A stretch of 64,000 nt of DNA, taken from Sporolactobacillus sp. CQH2019 (GTDB lineage Bacteria; Bacillota; Bacilli; Bacillales; Sporolactobacillaceae). This document shows positions 1 to 9,917 of the stretch, in pieces. The stretch covers positions 1 to 64,000 of the forward strand of contig NZ_JARAJZ010000009.1 of assembly GCF_028765345.1 (NCBI RefSeq), given 5' to 3'. Both the position numbers and the translations under genes were made by a program. The notes below the pieces were generated by a model. The model saw only the letters and a program-made list of their open reading frames with translations, was not told the DNA's origin and did not search any database. Positions within the stretch are counted from its first letter, which is position 1. Each line of letters opens with the position of its first letter.

Positions 1-123
1 AAGTCCGAAGGGATTTCACCCAGGAAGGAGCCCCTCATTTTCACGCAAAGAAGAACCGGAGAGAAATTTTTTTACAAATTTTCTCTCCGGTTCTTGAGTT
101 TTAACAGGGCTTTTGAGACAGCC
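1..123. mobile_element. Probable end of an insertion sequence
   Basis: The stretch ending near 123 carries TTTTGAGACAGCC (111-123). Its reverse complement, GGCTGTCTCAAAA, is the kind of terminal inverted repeat seen on many Firmicute insertion sequences. A strong hairpin just inside it (51-95) would be a transposase terminator. The transposase itself would lie left of the window, so only one end is visible and the family cannot be assigned. Confidence 0.4.
51..100. terminator. Rho-independent terminator (bidirectional)
   Basis: A 15-bp perfect stem (51-65 with 81-95) is followed by GAGTTTT on the plus strand. A/T runs inside the loop make it usable in both directions. It could end both the element to the left and the minus-strand toxin/antitoxin operon. 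Confidence 0.7.
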
Positions 124-151
124 TCGTGATTTTCCATCTTAATAATCATCG

Positions 152-595
152 TTATCTCATGTATTGCAAAAATTCAGCAGGTGTACAGCATTTAAATGGT
201 GCATTGCCCAAATCCAACATCCCGCTTTTGCCATCCATTGTGACTAAATAATCTGTTTCAGTTGAATAAGCTAATTCTATAAACATATCGTCATCATGAT
301 CTTTAATAGATGGGAGAGATGATTTATCTATATGTCGTGTATTGACAGATTTCCCATAATAGAAAACATCTGCCAATAAACGTAAAACATTTAACTTTGC
401 CTCTTCATCCCAATTTGCCGAGTTGGCACTTCGTTTAACTACATACATTAATTCGCCAATTGTATTTTGAGAAAAAAGCAATCGAATGTTGAATTGCTGT
501 AAATTGGATATAATATCCAGGCACTCTAATTCAGTGTCCTGTTTAAAAAAAGCATTCACAAAAATATTAGTATCAATAATAACTTTATCTGCCAT
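152..595 (-). CDS. PIN-domain ribonuclease, probable toxin
   Basis: This 147-aa protein has the length and acidic pattern of a single-domain PIN ribonuclease. It starts with VIIDTNIFVNAFF (Asp8), has an internal Glu in TIGELMYV, an Asp cluster in IKDHDDDMFIELA, and a late Asp in LVTMDGKSG. PIN toxins of VapC or PIN_3 type cut RNA using metal bound by these acidic residues. The start overlaps the end of a 49-aa upstream gene by 11 nt, which is the usual antitoxin-toxin order. The family call is good. That it acts as a toxin is inferred from the pairing. Confidence 0.8.
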   Translation of the reverse strand: MADKVIIDTNIFVNAFFKQDTELECLDIISNLQQFNIRLLFSQNTIGELMYVVKRSANSANWDEEAKLNVLRLLADVFYYGKSVNTRHIDKSSLPSIKDHDDDMFIELAYSTETDYLVTMDGKSGMLDLGNAPFKCCTPAEFLQYMR

Positions 596-734
596 TTCTA
601 TATTCTTTAACCACTTTCAAAACATCATCATATGTTTGCCCATGTTTTTTCATTTGCTGCTGTGCGATGCGGCGGATATTAAGTAAAGAGTCAGATATTT
701 TTTTATTGCTTTCAGCAATTTTTACTGCTGACAT
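585..734 (-). CDS. Small antitoxin-like protein
   Basis: The 49-aa product is charged and helical, with no recognisable catalytic motif. I chose the ATG at 734 because GAGGAG lies 9 nt upstream; a longer reading frame to 770 would place that ribosome binding site inside the gene. The 3' end overlaps the PIN gene by 11 nt, implying translational coupling. The position suggests an antitoxin that neutralises the PIN protein. I do not recognise a DNA-binding fold in it, so the antitoxin class is open. Confidence 0.6.
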   Translation of the reverse strand: MSAVKIAESNKKISDSLLNIRRIAQQQMKKHGQTYDDVLKVVKEYRNGR

Positions 735-932
735 ATCTTCACGCTCCTCTTTATCACACATGACCAACACCGCCTAATATATAGTGGTATTAGTATACGT
801 TCAATTTCTATTAAATTATACTACATGCAGTAAATAAAAGTATATAACTTTAATCGCTAATTTCCACAGTCCGGTCGATCATTGCTCTATATATACCTAT
901 ACCTTATCAGGTATCCACCTTCCAGCAGCTTC

Positions 933-1319
933 TTAATCCGCTTTTCTTTTCCGTCCTTGATATACCTGAAATGCTTTCTCAGGTGTATCCATATCCCAGG
1001 GCATCTTATTCCAGTTAATTAATTGTGCTTTAAATGTATCCACATATCTATTCACGCCAGCCGGCAGCAGCCCTCCGTCATTCGAATGGCTTGTAAAAAA
1101 TGAACTCAGTTCGTGAGGAACAAAACAGCCTGTTTAGGAAACAAATCTTGTTGCCTTTAACAAGGATACCTTTGTCTCATCCCATCTTATGCCCGGTTAT
1201 AATATCATTCAGCAAAGTTCCGGAAGTTGTGCCATTCATCGACAACAGAACAATTTTTGCTGCTTCGCCAGTTTTTATCATCGGAATTTATACTTGTTCG
1301 TCGATTCATATTGTTCCAT
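933..1319 (-). pseudogene. Decayed coding sequence of unknown origin
   Basis: The 735-1669 gap has no intact gene, but the minus strand keeps coding-like fragments. One begins at 1319 (MEQYESTNKYKFR), changes frame near 1280 into MIKTGEAAKIVLLSMNG, meets a TGA at 1177-1179, and continues in frame to a stop at 1078. A second fragment (GTG at 1055 to TAA at 933) reads WNKMPWDMDTPEKAFQVYQG, and another frame after it ends in KKLLEGGYLIRYR. This looks like one or two genes broken by frameshifts and stops. I do not recognise the families. Confidence 0.3.
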
Positions 1320-1669
1320 GTGAAATAGACTTTACTGCTTTTCGTTGAATGATACTTGCCTTTACCCATTGTATTATCCCTTACTACGTTTTTTATACTT
1401 GCCAGCCTTCCAGATCCATTTCTTATGCGTAAAAAAACAATTCTATTTTCATTGTTCGAAATCTTTACCAAAACGCCATCTTTATTTCATATTTAAATGA
1501 TTGGGTCCATTATACATACCTTTGGCCTGGCTATGGCACATATCATTCGCAATATAAAAAATCCGCATCCAAAATAAAGCACCCTCATTGACTCATTCAA
1601 CAAATGAAGATGCCGGTCTTTACTGCGAATCATTTATGTTACAAATGCGGGTTGGGAATTAACTATTTG

Positions 1670-2611
1670 TTACTTAACCGGCGTTGCATCTTTTTGATCT
1701 TCCCGCTCCAAATACCAGCGGTTGCGCGGATGTTTCCGGCAGGCATCGCTGCAGGAACGCTGATATTTTTTCTCGCACGCTTCACAGCAAATATACTGCC
1801 GGTTGCATTCGGGATTCGCACAGTTGACGATCCGGTCAGTCGGCCTGCCGCAATGATGGCAGCGGCCGATCACTACATCTTCATCCGTACGATTGACCGG
1901 TACAGATATGCGCTGATCAAACACATAGCATTTGCCGTCGTAAAGTTTCCCTTTCACTTCCGGGTCTTTGCCGTACGTAACGATGCCGCCGTCCAGCTGG
2001 CCGACATCCTTGAATCCGGCCCTGATCAAGTACCCGCTGAATTTCTCGCAGCGGATGCCGCCGGTGCAGTAGGTCAGCACTTTTTTATCCTTTTGATCTG
2101 ACAGGTTCTGCTCAATCCAATGAGGCAGATCGCGGAAAGTCTTAATTTCGGGCAATATCGCATTTCTAAAATGGCCGATCTGCGTTTCATAGTCGTTGCG
2201 CGCGTCAATAACAATCGTATTCTCATCCCGAAGCGCTTCGTAAAATTCCTTCGGTTTAAGATGTTTCCCGGTCAGCCGCTGCGGATCGATATCATTTTCA
2301 AGCTTGAACGCAACAATTTCTTTTCGCGGCCGGACGTGCATTTTCTTAAATACATGGCCGCCGGCTTCATCGATTTTAAATGCCATATTCCTAAAACGCG
2401 GATCGCGGTGCAGCGTATCCATGTAAATCTGCGTCTGCTCCGCCGGCCCGGACAATGTGCCGTTCAACCCCTCCTTCGCAACCAGAACCCGGCCCCTCAA
2501 TCCGAGACGCTTACAAAAATCCAGATGCTTCTTAGCAAAAATGGCCGGATCGTCAATGGCCACATATTGGTAATACAATAAAATACGATAAGGTTTTTCT
2601 AACTCAGTCAT
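1670..2611 (-). CDS. trhO: tRNA uridine(34) hydroxylase TrhO (rhodanese family)
   Basis: The 313-aa product matches TrhO (YceA/YbfQ family) in length and layout: an N-terminal acylphosphatase-like half, a rhodanese domain at about 120-220 with the loop CTGGIRC (182-188), and a Cys-rich C-terminal zinc-binding tail (CHHCGRP, CANPEC, CCEAC, CSDAC) at about 250-295. TrhO makes 5-hydroxyuridine at the wobble position of some tRNAs in the cytoplasm. The ATG at 2611 has GGGGTG a few bases upstream. The gene stands alone, between decayed sequence and a repeat tract. Confidence 0.93.
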   Translation of the reverse strand: MTELEKPYRILLYYQYVAIDDPAIFAKKHLDFCKRLGLRGRVLVAKEGLNGTLSGPAEQTQIYMDTLHRDPRFRNMAFKIDEAGGHVFKKMHVRPRKEIVAFKLENDIDPQRLTGKHLKPKEFYEALRDENTIVIDARNDYETQIGHFRNAILPEIKTFRDLPHWIEQNLSDQKDKKVLTYCTGGIRCEKFSGYLIRAGFKDVGQLDGGIVTYGKDPEVKGKLYDGKCYVFDQRISVPVNRTDEDVVIGRCHHCGRPTDRIVNCANPECNRQYICCEACEKKYQRSCSDACRKHPRNRWYLEREDQKDATPVK

Positions 2612-2944
2612 TCTTCACACCCCGCTCAGAATTCATCCGATCCTGCTCTTCCTGCAGAAATCGTAAAGAACATTTCATATCCTATCAAAAATTCATCCCA
2701 GTGACAAATATCACACTTTTTGGTTGCTCGGCCCGCTGATAAATACAGACAAGGATATTTCATCAAAGCAGCACGAACAGCATGCTTCTGCTGAATTATA
2801 GCTGCCATGTAAAAAAGTTGTTTATTCATGGGCCGGATTCAATCTGAAAATGCTTTTTTCAGTTAAGAAAAAAACTATCGTGCAGCTGACGGATTGCGCA
2901 GCCATCCGATCGAATTCAGAAGGCTGAACCAAGCATGAGACGGC

Positions 2945-3187
2945 CGCTCCGAAGCGAGAGTCGCTCCGAATCACTTAAATATTGCGCCGAATTGCTGAAA
3001 ACTCGCGCCGAGTCATTGGGAAGTCGCTCCGAAATTGAGCGATCGCACCGAATGCGGTCAGAGACGCACTGAAACGCCGAAATGTCGCTCCGAAGCGATC
3101 GAGAGTTGCTCCGAATTGTTGAAAACTCGCGCCGAATCGGACAAGAGTCGCTCCAAATTGCTGAAAATTCGCGCCGAAAGCTCAAGT
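2945..3187. repeat. Degenerate tandem repeat, 21-bp period
   Basis: About eleven units follow each other. Each begins with an 11-base conserved half close to TCGCTCCGAAT or TCGCGCCGAAT, followed by about 10 more variable bases often like TGCTGAAAAC. The period is a multiple of three, so the minus strand keeps an open frame with a seven-residue rhythm, but there is no ribosome binding site or protein-like composition. The rest of the 2612-3566 gap shows nothing I recognise; a 67-codon minus-strand frame at 2626-2829 is not convincing. Confidence 0.75.
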
Positions 3188-3566
3188 TGAATCCGGCCGA
3201 ATCAGCCTGACAAAAAATTCATCGTCCCATATTATCACGGCTTTTTACTTCAGTCGATTCACCGTCCGACGCTGCTGCACAATCACCAATTCTCAGTAAA
3301 GGACTGATATGGATTTTAATAGACTTGCTCATTTTAAGAATTAATTTTTCTTTTTAGACGGCCTGAACAGGAATCGTTTTTTTTACGTCCAGTAAGCACT
3401 CCTATGTAACAAAACACCTTATTTGCATCTGTGTCAGCTATGGTTCTTCCGCTAGAATGCCTCCGCATCTGAGCACTCCCCCTGCACTTAAAATCCAGAG
3501 ATTCGTTGCTGCGACTTAACTGCTGCCGGTCTACAAGGAGATACCTTATTTTTTGAAAAGGGGCAC

Positions 3567-3659
3567 ATGGTGAAGGAAGGCGAATCAATCGAACAAGCCG
3601 GGACGATTCAGGATGCAAAGAGCATCATCTTCTGGTATAGTCAAAAACGGGAACGATAA
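3567..3659 (+). CDS. Possible 30-aa ORF upstream of the BaiN-type flavoprotein gene
   Basis: An ATG preceded by AAAAGGGG opens a 30-codon frame ([19 protein letters not shown]...), 29 nt before the flavoprotein gene. The frame is open some 70 nt further upstream with coding-like composition, so it may be the tail of a truncated gene rather than a leader peptide. No family is recognised. Confidence 0.2.
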   Translation: MVKEGESIEQAGTIQDAKSIIFWYSQKRER

Positions 3660-3688
3660 CTAACAAAAAAAGAGAGCGGGTTGCGGGA

Positions 3689-4963
3689 ATGACTTATGAT
3701 GTGATTGTAGTAGGCGGCGGTCCGGCCGGCTTAATGGCTTCGATCGCAGCAGCGGAGAACGGAGCCGAAGTTCTGCTTCTTGACAAGGGAGACAAACTCG
3801 GCAGAAAACTGGCCATTTCAGGGGGCGGACGCTGCAATGTGACAAATGCGATGCCGATCGATCAGCTGATCCGGAACATTCCGGGCAATGGAAGATTTTT
3901 ATACAGCGCCCTTTCGGCATTCAGCAACCGCGATATTATCGCTTTCTTTGAAAAACTGGGGATCCGCCTGAAAGAGGAAGACCACGGGAGGGTGTTCCCT
4001 GTCTCAAACAGTGCTCTTTCGGTGGTTCAAGCACTGCTTAAAAAGGTCCGGGCACTCCGGGTAGCAATCACAGTCAACCAGCCCGTGCAGGCCGTTCTGT
4101 ACCGGGAAAGTATACAAGGAGTAAAAACAGCCGCGGGTGAAAAAATACCGGCCCGCTGTGTGATTGTTGCGGTCGGCGGAAAATCGGTCCCGCAGACCGG
4201 CTCTACAGGCGACGGCTACGCGTGGGCGAAAGCTGCCGGCCATACTGTTACTGATCTCTATCCCACCGAAGTGCCGCTGACATCAGCCGAACCCTTCATT
4301 CAGTCAAAGATTCTGCAGGGCCTTTCTCTGCGTGATGCCGCCGCTACCCTGGTCGATCCTCACGGGAAGCCGATCCAGACGCACCGCTGGGATATATTGT
4401 TTACACATTTCGGCTTGTCCGGTCCGGCAATTTTAAGACTCAGCCAGTTTGTCGTTAAGGCCCTGAAAAAATTCAAAACAGCCGATGTAATCGTCAAAAT
4501 TGATCCGCTCCCCGATCTGAATGAACAGGAGCTCTTTGATCTGCTTTTTCAAAAAGCGGAAGCAGAACCGAAAAAGGCGATCAAAAACATCTGGAAAGGG
4601 ATCGTTCCGGAACGCTATCTGACTTTTTTATTCGGACAGATTCATCTGTCTTCCGAAAAGAATTTTCATGAGCTTTCTAAAAACGAAATCCGCCGCATGG
4701 CAGCAATCCTCAAATCATTTCCCGTCAGGATCAACGGGAGCCTGTCGATCGAAAGAGCGTTCATTACGGGAGGCGGTGTTTCACTGAAAGAAATCAATCC
4801 GAAAACGATGGAATCCAAAATCATGCCCGGCCTTTTTTTCTGCGGAGAAATCATGGATATTCATGGCTACACGGGGGGCTATAATATTACTTCCGCATTC
4901 GTTACCGGTCACGCAGCAGGCGTTGCGGCGGCAGCGAAAAAGCAGAACCTTTTCTTCAATTAA
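3689..4963 (+). CDS. BaiN/YtfP/HI0933-family FAD-dependent oxidoreductase
   Basis: The 424-aa protein begins with a Rossmann FAD-binding motif, [12 protein letters not shown] (residues 7-18), followed by [17 protein letters not shown], the signature of the HI0933/YtfP/BaiN family. A late [17 protein letters not shown] and [16 protein letters not shown] complete the FAD site. These are cytosolic flavoproteins. One clostridial member reduces bile-acid intermediates, but for most of the family the substrate is unknown. Length is normal (about 410-425). The ribosome binding site is weak. Confidence 0.88.
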   Translation: MTYDVIVVGGGPAGLMASIAAAENGAEVLLLDKGDKLGRKLAISGGGRCNVTNAMPIDQLIRNIPGNGRFLYSALSAFSNRDIIAFFEKLGIRLKEEDHGRVFPVSNSALSVVQALLKKVRALRVAITVNQPVQAVLYRESIQGVKTAAGEKIPARCVIVAVGGKSVPQTGSTGDGYAWAKAAGHTVTDLYPTEVPLTSAEPFIQSKILQGLSLRDAAATLVDPHGKPIQTHRWDILFTHFGLSGPAILRLSQFVVKALKKFKTADVIVKIDPLPDLNEQELFDLLFQKAEAEPKKAIKNIWKGIVPERYLTFLFGQIHLSSEKNFHELSKNEIRRMAAILKSFPVRINGSLSIERAFITGGGVSLKEINPKTMESKIMPGLFFCGEIMDIHGYTGGYNITSAFVTGHAAGVAAAAKKQNLFFN

Positions 4964-4999
4964 AAAACGGACAAACGGCTGATTGCGCCCGCTTGTCCG
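4962..4999 (-). terminator. Terminator of the VIT-family gene
   Basis: Read on the minus strand, a CGGACAA/TTGTCCG stem (4993-4999 with 4968-4974) is followed by a run of six T (4967-4962). It lies just after the stop of the minus-strand gene at 5003 and overlaps the stop of the convergent flavoprotein gene. Confidence 0.75.
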
Positions 5000-5002
5000 G
5001 GA

Positions 5003-5872
5003 TCAGGCACCGACGCCAAAATAAGTTTTCACGACAAAACCAATGAAAAAGGTAAGAGCCGAAACGCCGAGACAAATGATCGCCATTTCCCAAAAGCGCT
5101 GTTTGAACCCGATCTTTTTCGCAACATCCATGTAATAGCTGAAAATAAATATAATGGACACAGAGATCATGACGGTGATAAGAAGAGCCAGTATATATTG
5201 ATTATTCGGTACCAGGAAAAAAGGCAGGACGAGCAGAACGACGGTGAAAATATACGAAAATCCTGTATAAATTGCGGCAGTAGCTGCTTTTTTAATATTC
5301 CCTTCCGATCTTTCCGCCATAAACTCACTTGCTCCCATCGACAGTGAAGCGGCGATGCCGGCTATAAGTCCGGCGATCGCAATCATCATCGAGTTGGACA
5401 TTGATAAAGTAAAACCGGCCACGCTTCCCGTAATCTCGACAAGGGCATCGTTCATGCCAAGAATAATTGCACCGACAAAATCGAGACGGCTTTCCTTTAA
5501 TTGACCGATCAGCTCCTTCTCCGATGCGACGAGCGAACGGATTTCTCCGATTTTCTCCAGGGACAGTCCGTCGTTTGAGACGGAAAGGCGGCGGATCCGG
5601 CGTTCCTTCTTTCTCATCAGCCATTGAGTGACAAATGTAAATCCCAGCAGCCGTGCAACGAAAACTGTCACGTTGAACAGACTGTGGATATTGCTATGAA
5701 TGTCTTCCGCCTGCAGAATCCGGATCATCTGCCGCTCTACCCCGGCAAGCTTTGCGTAAACCTGACGATTGTGCACCAGTTTGGGATTTTCCTGCCAGTA
5801 TTGGTAAAGCATCGACTGAAGTAATGCAAGTTTCCCCAAAAACGACAGATACTTCTCATCTTTTGAACTCAT
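5003..5872 (-). CDS. VIT1/CCC1-family membrane protein
   Basis: The C-terminal 165 residues carry the VIT1/CCC1 signature DFVGAIILGMNDALVEITGSVAGFT (written here only as a family marker, about 130-150), then a Gly/Ala-rich helix with SLSMGASEFMAERSEGN and three further hydrophobic helices. Family members move Fe2+ or Mn2+ across membranes. The N-terminal 120 residues form a soluble helical region similar in place to the ferritin/rubrerythrin-like domain of some bacterial members, but metal ligands are not obvious. The substrate is therefore unproven. It is monocistronic with its own terminator. Confidence 0.82.
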   Translation of the reverse strand: MSSKDEKYLSFLGKLALLQSMLYQYWQENPKLVHNRQVYAKLAGVERQMIRILQAEDIHSNIHSLFNVTVFVARLLGFTFVTQWLMRKKERRIRRLSVSNDGLSLEKIGEIRSLVASEKELIGQLKESRLDFVGAIILGMNDALVEITGSVAGFTLSMSNSMMIAIAGLIAGIAASLSMGASEFMAERSEGNIKKAATAAIYTGFSYIFTVVLLVLPFFLVPNNQYILALLITVMISVSIIFIFSYYMDVAKKIGFKQRFWEMAIICLGVSALTFFIGFVVKTYFGVGA

Positions 5873-6058
5873 ATTAAAATGACAACGGTCCTTTCCGCTT
5901 AATTTTTACGGAACATTTTCTATTTTGGCAGCAACTGATTATTATAAAAGAAGATAAAATAACGGATTCAATCGAACGGAACGCTTCGCAATGCATCCAT
6001 AATAGCACGGCTTTATCACGCTTACAAGTATAATAATTATTTTTTTATAATCAAACTA

Positions 6059-6092
6059 ATGGACCCCTATGTATTGATTTATAGGGATCCAT
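6059..6092. other. Near-perfect palindrome in a 306-nt gap
   Basis: ATGGACCCCTAT (6059-6070) and ATAGGGATCCAT (6081-6092) are inverted repeats with one mismatch around a 10-nt loop. There is no T-run, so it is not a clear terminator. Nothing else is recognised in the AT-rich 5873-6178 gap. Confidence 0.45.
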
Positions 6093-6178
6093 CCTCTTAG
6101 TTTCATAACTGATTTTAATTATCATTATCGACTGCCATTATTTTTTATCATTTATAATTCGGCCTGGTAACTGATGAA

Positions 6179-6409
6179 TTATCGTTTTTCAAGGACGCCG
6201 AGTTCTTCATCCAGTGATGAAAACTGCTGCTCAACGACGAATCTGGCATCTTTCAGTGCCTGATTATAAACCAGCGGCGCACATTCATTCATGAAAAATG
6301 TCAGCAAATTCTCGGCCCCGATCAGACCGAGCCGTTCATGATTCGCATCAAAATAATAGCTTTGCAGCTTATCAAGCAATTCTTTCTTCTGAGCTCTTGT
6401 CAGATCCAT
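6179..6409 (-). CDS. DUF2164 family protein
   Basis: The 76-aa product has the DUF2164 pattern: a charged N-terminal helix, LQSYYFDANHERLGLIGAEN and NLLTFFMNECAPLVYNQAL. The family is small, cytosolic and uncharacterised. GAGGGATT lies before the ATG at 6409. It sits 47 nt after the upstream MFS gene stop (6457) on the same strand and is probably co-transcribed with it. Confidence 0.8.
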   Translation of the reverse strand: MDLTRAQKKELLDKLQSYYFDANHERLGLIGAENLLTFFMNECAPLVYNQALKDARFVVEQQFSSLDEELGVLEKR

Positions 6410-6456
6410 TTTAATCCCTCATTTGCAAGGCTTTTTAATTTCTTAGAAAAAACACA

Positions 6457-7923
6457 TCAATGAGCATGGACGTGCACGCTCCTGGCATGCAGATAGCGCA
6501 CTCCCGTAAGAATGGCACAGATCATGCAAATACCGGCCGAAGCAAGGAAAACAATGTGCATCGCGTACAAAAAGATATCCGACCGGCCTGAGATTAAACC
6601 GGTCACACGGTAGCCTGCTTTCATACTCATGCTGAAAAACAGCAGCGTTGTAGCAAAAGTGATCCCGACGATCATACCAAGATTTCTGATCAGCGCATTA
6701 ACGCTTCCCGCGCTTCCAAGCTGCGATCTTGGGACTGTCGACATAACAAGCGAATTATTCGGCGATTGAAAAAAGCCGCTTCCCACCCCCATCAGCGCCG
6801 TAAGAAAACCGACGTAAGCCGCCGGACTCTCCGCGTTTAAGAATCCCAGACCGATCTGCGAAGCAACGAGAACCATCAGCCCGATAAAGGTCAGAATTTC
6901 CGAACCGATTTTATCAGAAAGTGCACCGCTCAGCGGAGCGACAATAGCCATCGCAATCGGGAAAAGCATCAGCACGAAACCGGAATCCCGCGCCGTCAGC
7001 CCCAGAATGTCCTGGGTAAAAAAAGGAGCGATGATATTGAAACAAAAATTGGAGACAAACACGAGAAAAGCGCAGATGATACTGACTGAGAAGAGTCCGT
7101 TTTTAAACAGTCTCAGCTGAAGCATCGGATCCTCTTTTTTACGCCACTCAACCTCGATAAAAATAAACAGCAGAACCGCGGCAAGAAGGATAGACGCGAT
7201 AATCCGTATATCCTGATAGCCGACATTCTGCCCAAGCAGGAGCCCGGTGAAAAACAGAATGATAAAGGCGGCAAAGATCAGCGTCCCGCTTTTATCCAAA
7301 CGGCCCTTCGATCGATAGATATCCTTCGGAAGCATTCTCCAGCCGAGAAAAATGACGACGATTCCTATCGGAACATTGATCCAGAAAATATAATTCCAGC
7401 CGAGCGAATAAACGATAAATCCGCCGAGCCCCGGTCCGGTGATGCCGCCAAGCGAGACGAACGTACCGATCAGTCCGAGAGCGCGTCCCCTTTCTCTTCC
7501 CGGAAATATATCCGTCGCAATCCCGAAGTTATTGGCCATTGTCATTGAGGCCCCGATAGCCTGAACGACTCTTGCAGCCAGAAGAAACGGGAGATTCCCG
7601 CTCAGTCCGCAGAGCAGCGAACCGATTATAAACAGAATGGTGCCGATACGGAATATCAAAATTTTGCCGAACATGTCTCCGAGCCGTCCGAACATCAGGA
7701 TAAACACGCAGATAACCATCAGGTAAATGGTAACGACCCATTCACTGTTCGCAATCGGCAGGTGAAGCCTGTGCGAAATATCGGGAAGAGCTACATTGAC
7801 GATGCTTGCATCAAGAGTGGACATAAAGGTAAACAGATTGAGGATAATGAGGATGATCCAGCGTCTTTTCTGCACCGATTCATCCTGCTGATAGGAGGTT
7901 ATTTTTGATACATCAGATACCAT
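6457..7923 (-). CDS. MFS multidrug transporter, DHA2 (EmrB/QacA) family
   Basis: The 488-aa protein shows the 14-helix drug:H+ antiporter pattern. The first helix reads LNLFTFMSTLDASIVNVALP, followed by the motif A loop MFGRLGDMFGK, and motif C-like LGGITGPGLGGFIV in helix 5. Such pumps export hydrophobic drugs, dyes or metabolites across the plasma membrane. The start is supported by AAGGTG 4 nt upstream. No regulator is adjacent, so the substrate cannot be guessed. Confidence 0.9.
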   Translation of the reverse strand: MVSDVSKITSYQQDESVQKRRWIILIILNLFTFMSTLDASIVNVALPDISHRLHLPIANSEWVVTIYLMVICVFILMFGRLGDMFGKILIFRIGTILFIIGSLLCGLSGNLPFLLAARVVQAIGASMTMANNFGIATDIFPGRERGRALGLIGTFVSLGGITGPGLGGFIVYSLGWNYIFWINVPIGIVVIFLGWRMLPKDIYRSKGRLDKSGTLIFAAFIILFFTGLLLGQNVGYQDIRIIASILLAAVLLFIFIEVEWRKKEDPMLQLRLFKNGLFSVSIICAFLVFVSNFCFNIIAPFFTQDILGLTARDSGFVLMLFPIAMAIVAPLSGALSDKIGSEILTFIGLMVLVASQIGLGFLNAESPAAYVGFLTALMGVGSGFFQSPNNSLVMSTVPRSQLGSAGSVNALIRNLGMIVGITFATTLLFFSMSMKAGYRVTGLISGRSDIFLYAMHIVFLASAGICMICAILTGVRYLHARSVHVHAH

Positions 7924-8075
7924 TTTGCACCTTCTTACACATGATTTCAGTTTTTCGAGCTCTGGGGAAAGGACACAAGTCAGACAAACGAAAAGATACC
8001 ACAGTATTCTCTCCTGTGATACCCTTCGATTCGCGTCATTATGAACAAGTCTCCCAGATACAGGATGAAGATGGA

Positions 8076-9767
8076 TTAAAACAAGCCGGTCGCCTTGCCG
8101 TCAGCGCCGACATCCATGTTCAGAGCAGCGGGACGTTTCGGCAGGCCGGGCATCGTCAGGACATTGCCGGTCAGAGCGATAATGAAGCCGGCACCGGCCG
8201 ACACTTTCAGCTCACGCACGTGGATGGTGAAGCCTTTCGGCCGCCCGATCTGTTTCGGATCGTCCGAGAGCGAATATTGTGTTTTAGCGATGCAGACAGG
8301 AAACTTATCCCATCCGTTTTTTTTGATGGAAGCCAGCTGTTTACGTGCTTTGGGGGATAATTCCAGATCCTTGCCGCCGTAAACCTTCGTAACGATGGCA
8401 GACAGTTTGTCTTCGACAGAATCGTCCAATTCGTAGAGCGGTTTGAAATGATTTTCCCGTGATTCTACCGTATCGACGACCAGTCGGGCCAGCTGTTCCC
8501 CGCCTCTGCCCCCGTCTTCCCATACATCGGCCAGGGCGACCGGATGGCCGTTTCTCGCACACCACTCCTTGACAAAGGCCACTTCACGATCCGTATCAAA
8601 AATGAAATGATTAATCGCAATCACATAGGGCAGACCGAACGAGCGGATGGTTTCTATATGGCAGGCAAGATTCTCCATGCCTTGCGCCAGTGCCTCCATA
8701 TCTTCATGTCTCAGTTCTTCTTTCGTCAGGCCTCCGTGCATCTTCAGCGCACGGATCGTTGCAACAATGACTACGGCACTCGGTTTGATATGGCCGGCCC
8801 GCGTCGTAATATCGAGAAACTTTTCCGCACCGAGGTCTGCACCGAAACCTGCCTCTGTGATCAAATACTCCCCGAGTTTCGCCCCTATTTTAGTGGCAAG
8901 CACGCTGTTGCATCCGTGGGCAATGTTTGCAAACGGACCGCCGTGTACAAAGGCCGGCGTATTCTCGAGTGTCTGTACGAGGTTAGGATGAATCGCCTCT
9001 TTCAGGAGAAGCGTCAGCGCACCTTCAACTTTCAGATCCCTGACAAAAACCGGTTCTCCGTCGAAAGTATAGGCAACCAGCATTTTGCTGAGACGTTTCT
9101 TCAGATCATCGAGATTGACGGAAAGGCAGAGAATGGCCATAATTTCTGAAGCGACCGTGATATCAAATCCGTCTTCGCGCGGCACCCCGTTTGTTCTTCC
9201 CCCGAGGCCGACGATGACATGCCGGAGTGCACGATCATTCAAATCAAGCACACGTTTCCAGACGATCCTGCGCGGATCAATATTCAGCTCATTGCCCTGA
9301 TAGATGTGATTGTCAATAAAGGCGGCAAGGGCATTGTGAGCCGAAGTAATCGCATGAAAATCGCCGGTAAAATGAAGATTGATGTCTTCCATCGGGACAA
9401 CCTGCGAATAGCCCCCTCCTGCGGCTCCTCCTTTCAGCCCCATCGTTGGTCCGAGCGACGGTTCACGGAGCGCAATAACCGTCTTTTTTCCGATACGGTT
9501 CATCGCCTGCCCGAGCCCGACGGTCACCGTCGATTTTCCTTCTCCCGCGGGCGTCGGGTTAATCGAGGTCACGAGGATCACTTTCCCGTCCTTTTTACCA
9601 TTCAGTTTTTCTAAAGTATCGGCCGATACTTTAGCCTTATAGCGCCCGTACGGCTCCCAGTCTTCTTCGTCAAGGCCGAGTCCGCCGGCAATTTCGCTGA
9701 TCGGCGCCAGTACGGCTTCCTGTGCAATTTCAATGTCTGATTTCACCGTTTTTGCATCGCTTGTCAT
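8076..9767 (-). CDS. fhs: Formate--tetrahydrofolate ligase
   Basis: This enzyme makes 10-formyl-tetrahydrofolate from formate, ATP and THF in cytosolic one-carbon metabolism. The 563-aa product has the nucleotide loop [17 protein letters not shown] (about 66-82), [20 protein letters not shown] and the conserved [18 protein letters not shown] place the start at the ATG at 9767 because GGGTGATC lies 8 nt upstream. An ATG six codons earlier (9785) overlaps that site and has no site of its own. It is monocistronic. Confidence 0.95.
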   Translation of the reverse strand: MTSDAKTVKSDIEIAQEAVLAPISEIAGGLGLDEEDWEPYGRYKAKVSADTLEKLNGKKDGKVILVTSINPTPAGEGKSTVTVGLGQAMNRIGKKTVIALREPSLGPTMGLKGGAAGGGYSQVVPMEDINLHFTGDFHAITSAHNALAAFIDNHIYQGNELNIDPRRIVWKRVLDLNDRALRHVIVGLGGRTNGVPREDGFDITVASEIMAILCLSVNLDDLKKRLSKMLVAYTFDGEPVFVRDLKVEGALTLLLKEAIHPNLVQTLENTPAFVHGGPFANIAHGCNSVLATKIGAKLGEYLITEAGFGADLGAEKFLDITTRAGHIKPSAVVIVATIRALKMHGGLTKEELRHEDMEALAQGMENLACHIETIRSFGLPYVIAINHFIFDTDREVAFVKEWCARNGHPVALADVWEDGGRGGEQLARLVVDTVESRENHFKPLYELDDSVEDKLSAIVTKVYGGKDLELSPKARKQLASIKKNGWDKFPVCIAKTQYSLSDDPKQIGRPKGFTIHVRELKVSAGAGFIIALTGNVLTMPGLPKRPAALNMDVGADGKATGLF

Positions 9768-9917
9768 TTTTATTTGATCACCCATTCGGAAAATGAATTA
9801 GTACATCCATCATAACATATTGTCTGCTATGATTCGAAAAATTACTGCTTTTTATCAATGCGGTTCTTGATGTATGCTAGTGTTATCACATAAAGCGAAT
9901 AAGCGGGGTGGCAGTGA

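Noticed and set aside
1100-1348. 82-codon plus-strand frame
   Set aside because: Opposite to the coding-like minus-strand fragments, no ribosome binding site, composition not protein-like.
2626-2829. 67-codon minus-strand frame after trhO
   Set aside because: No ribosome binding site or family resemblance; probably chance.
2916-3185. 89-codon minus-strand frame
   Set aside because: Open only because the 21-bp repeat period is a multiple of three.
7905-8360. 151-codon plus-strand frame
   Set aside because: Lies antisense over the fhs 3' end and the MFS start.
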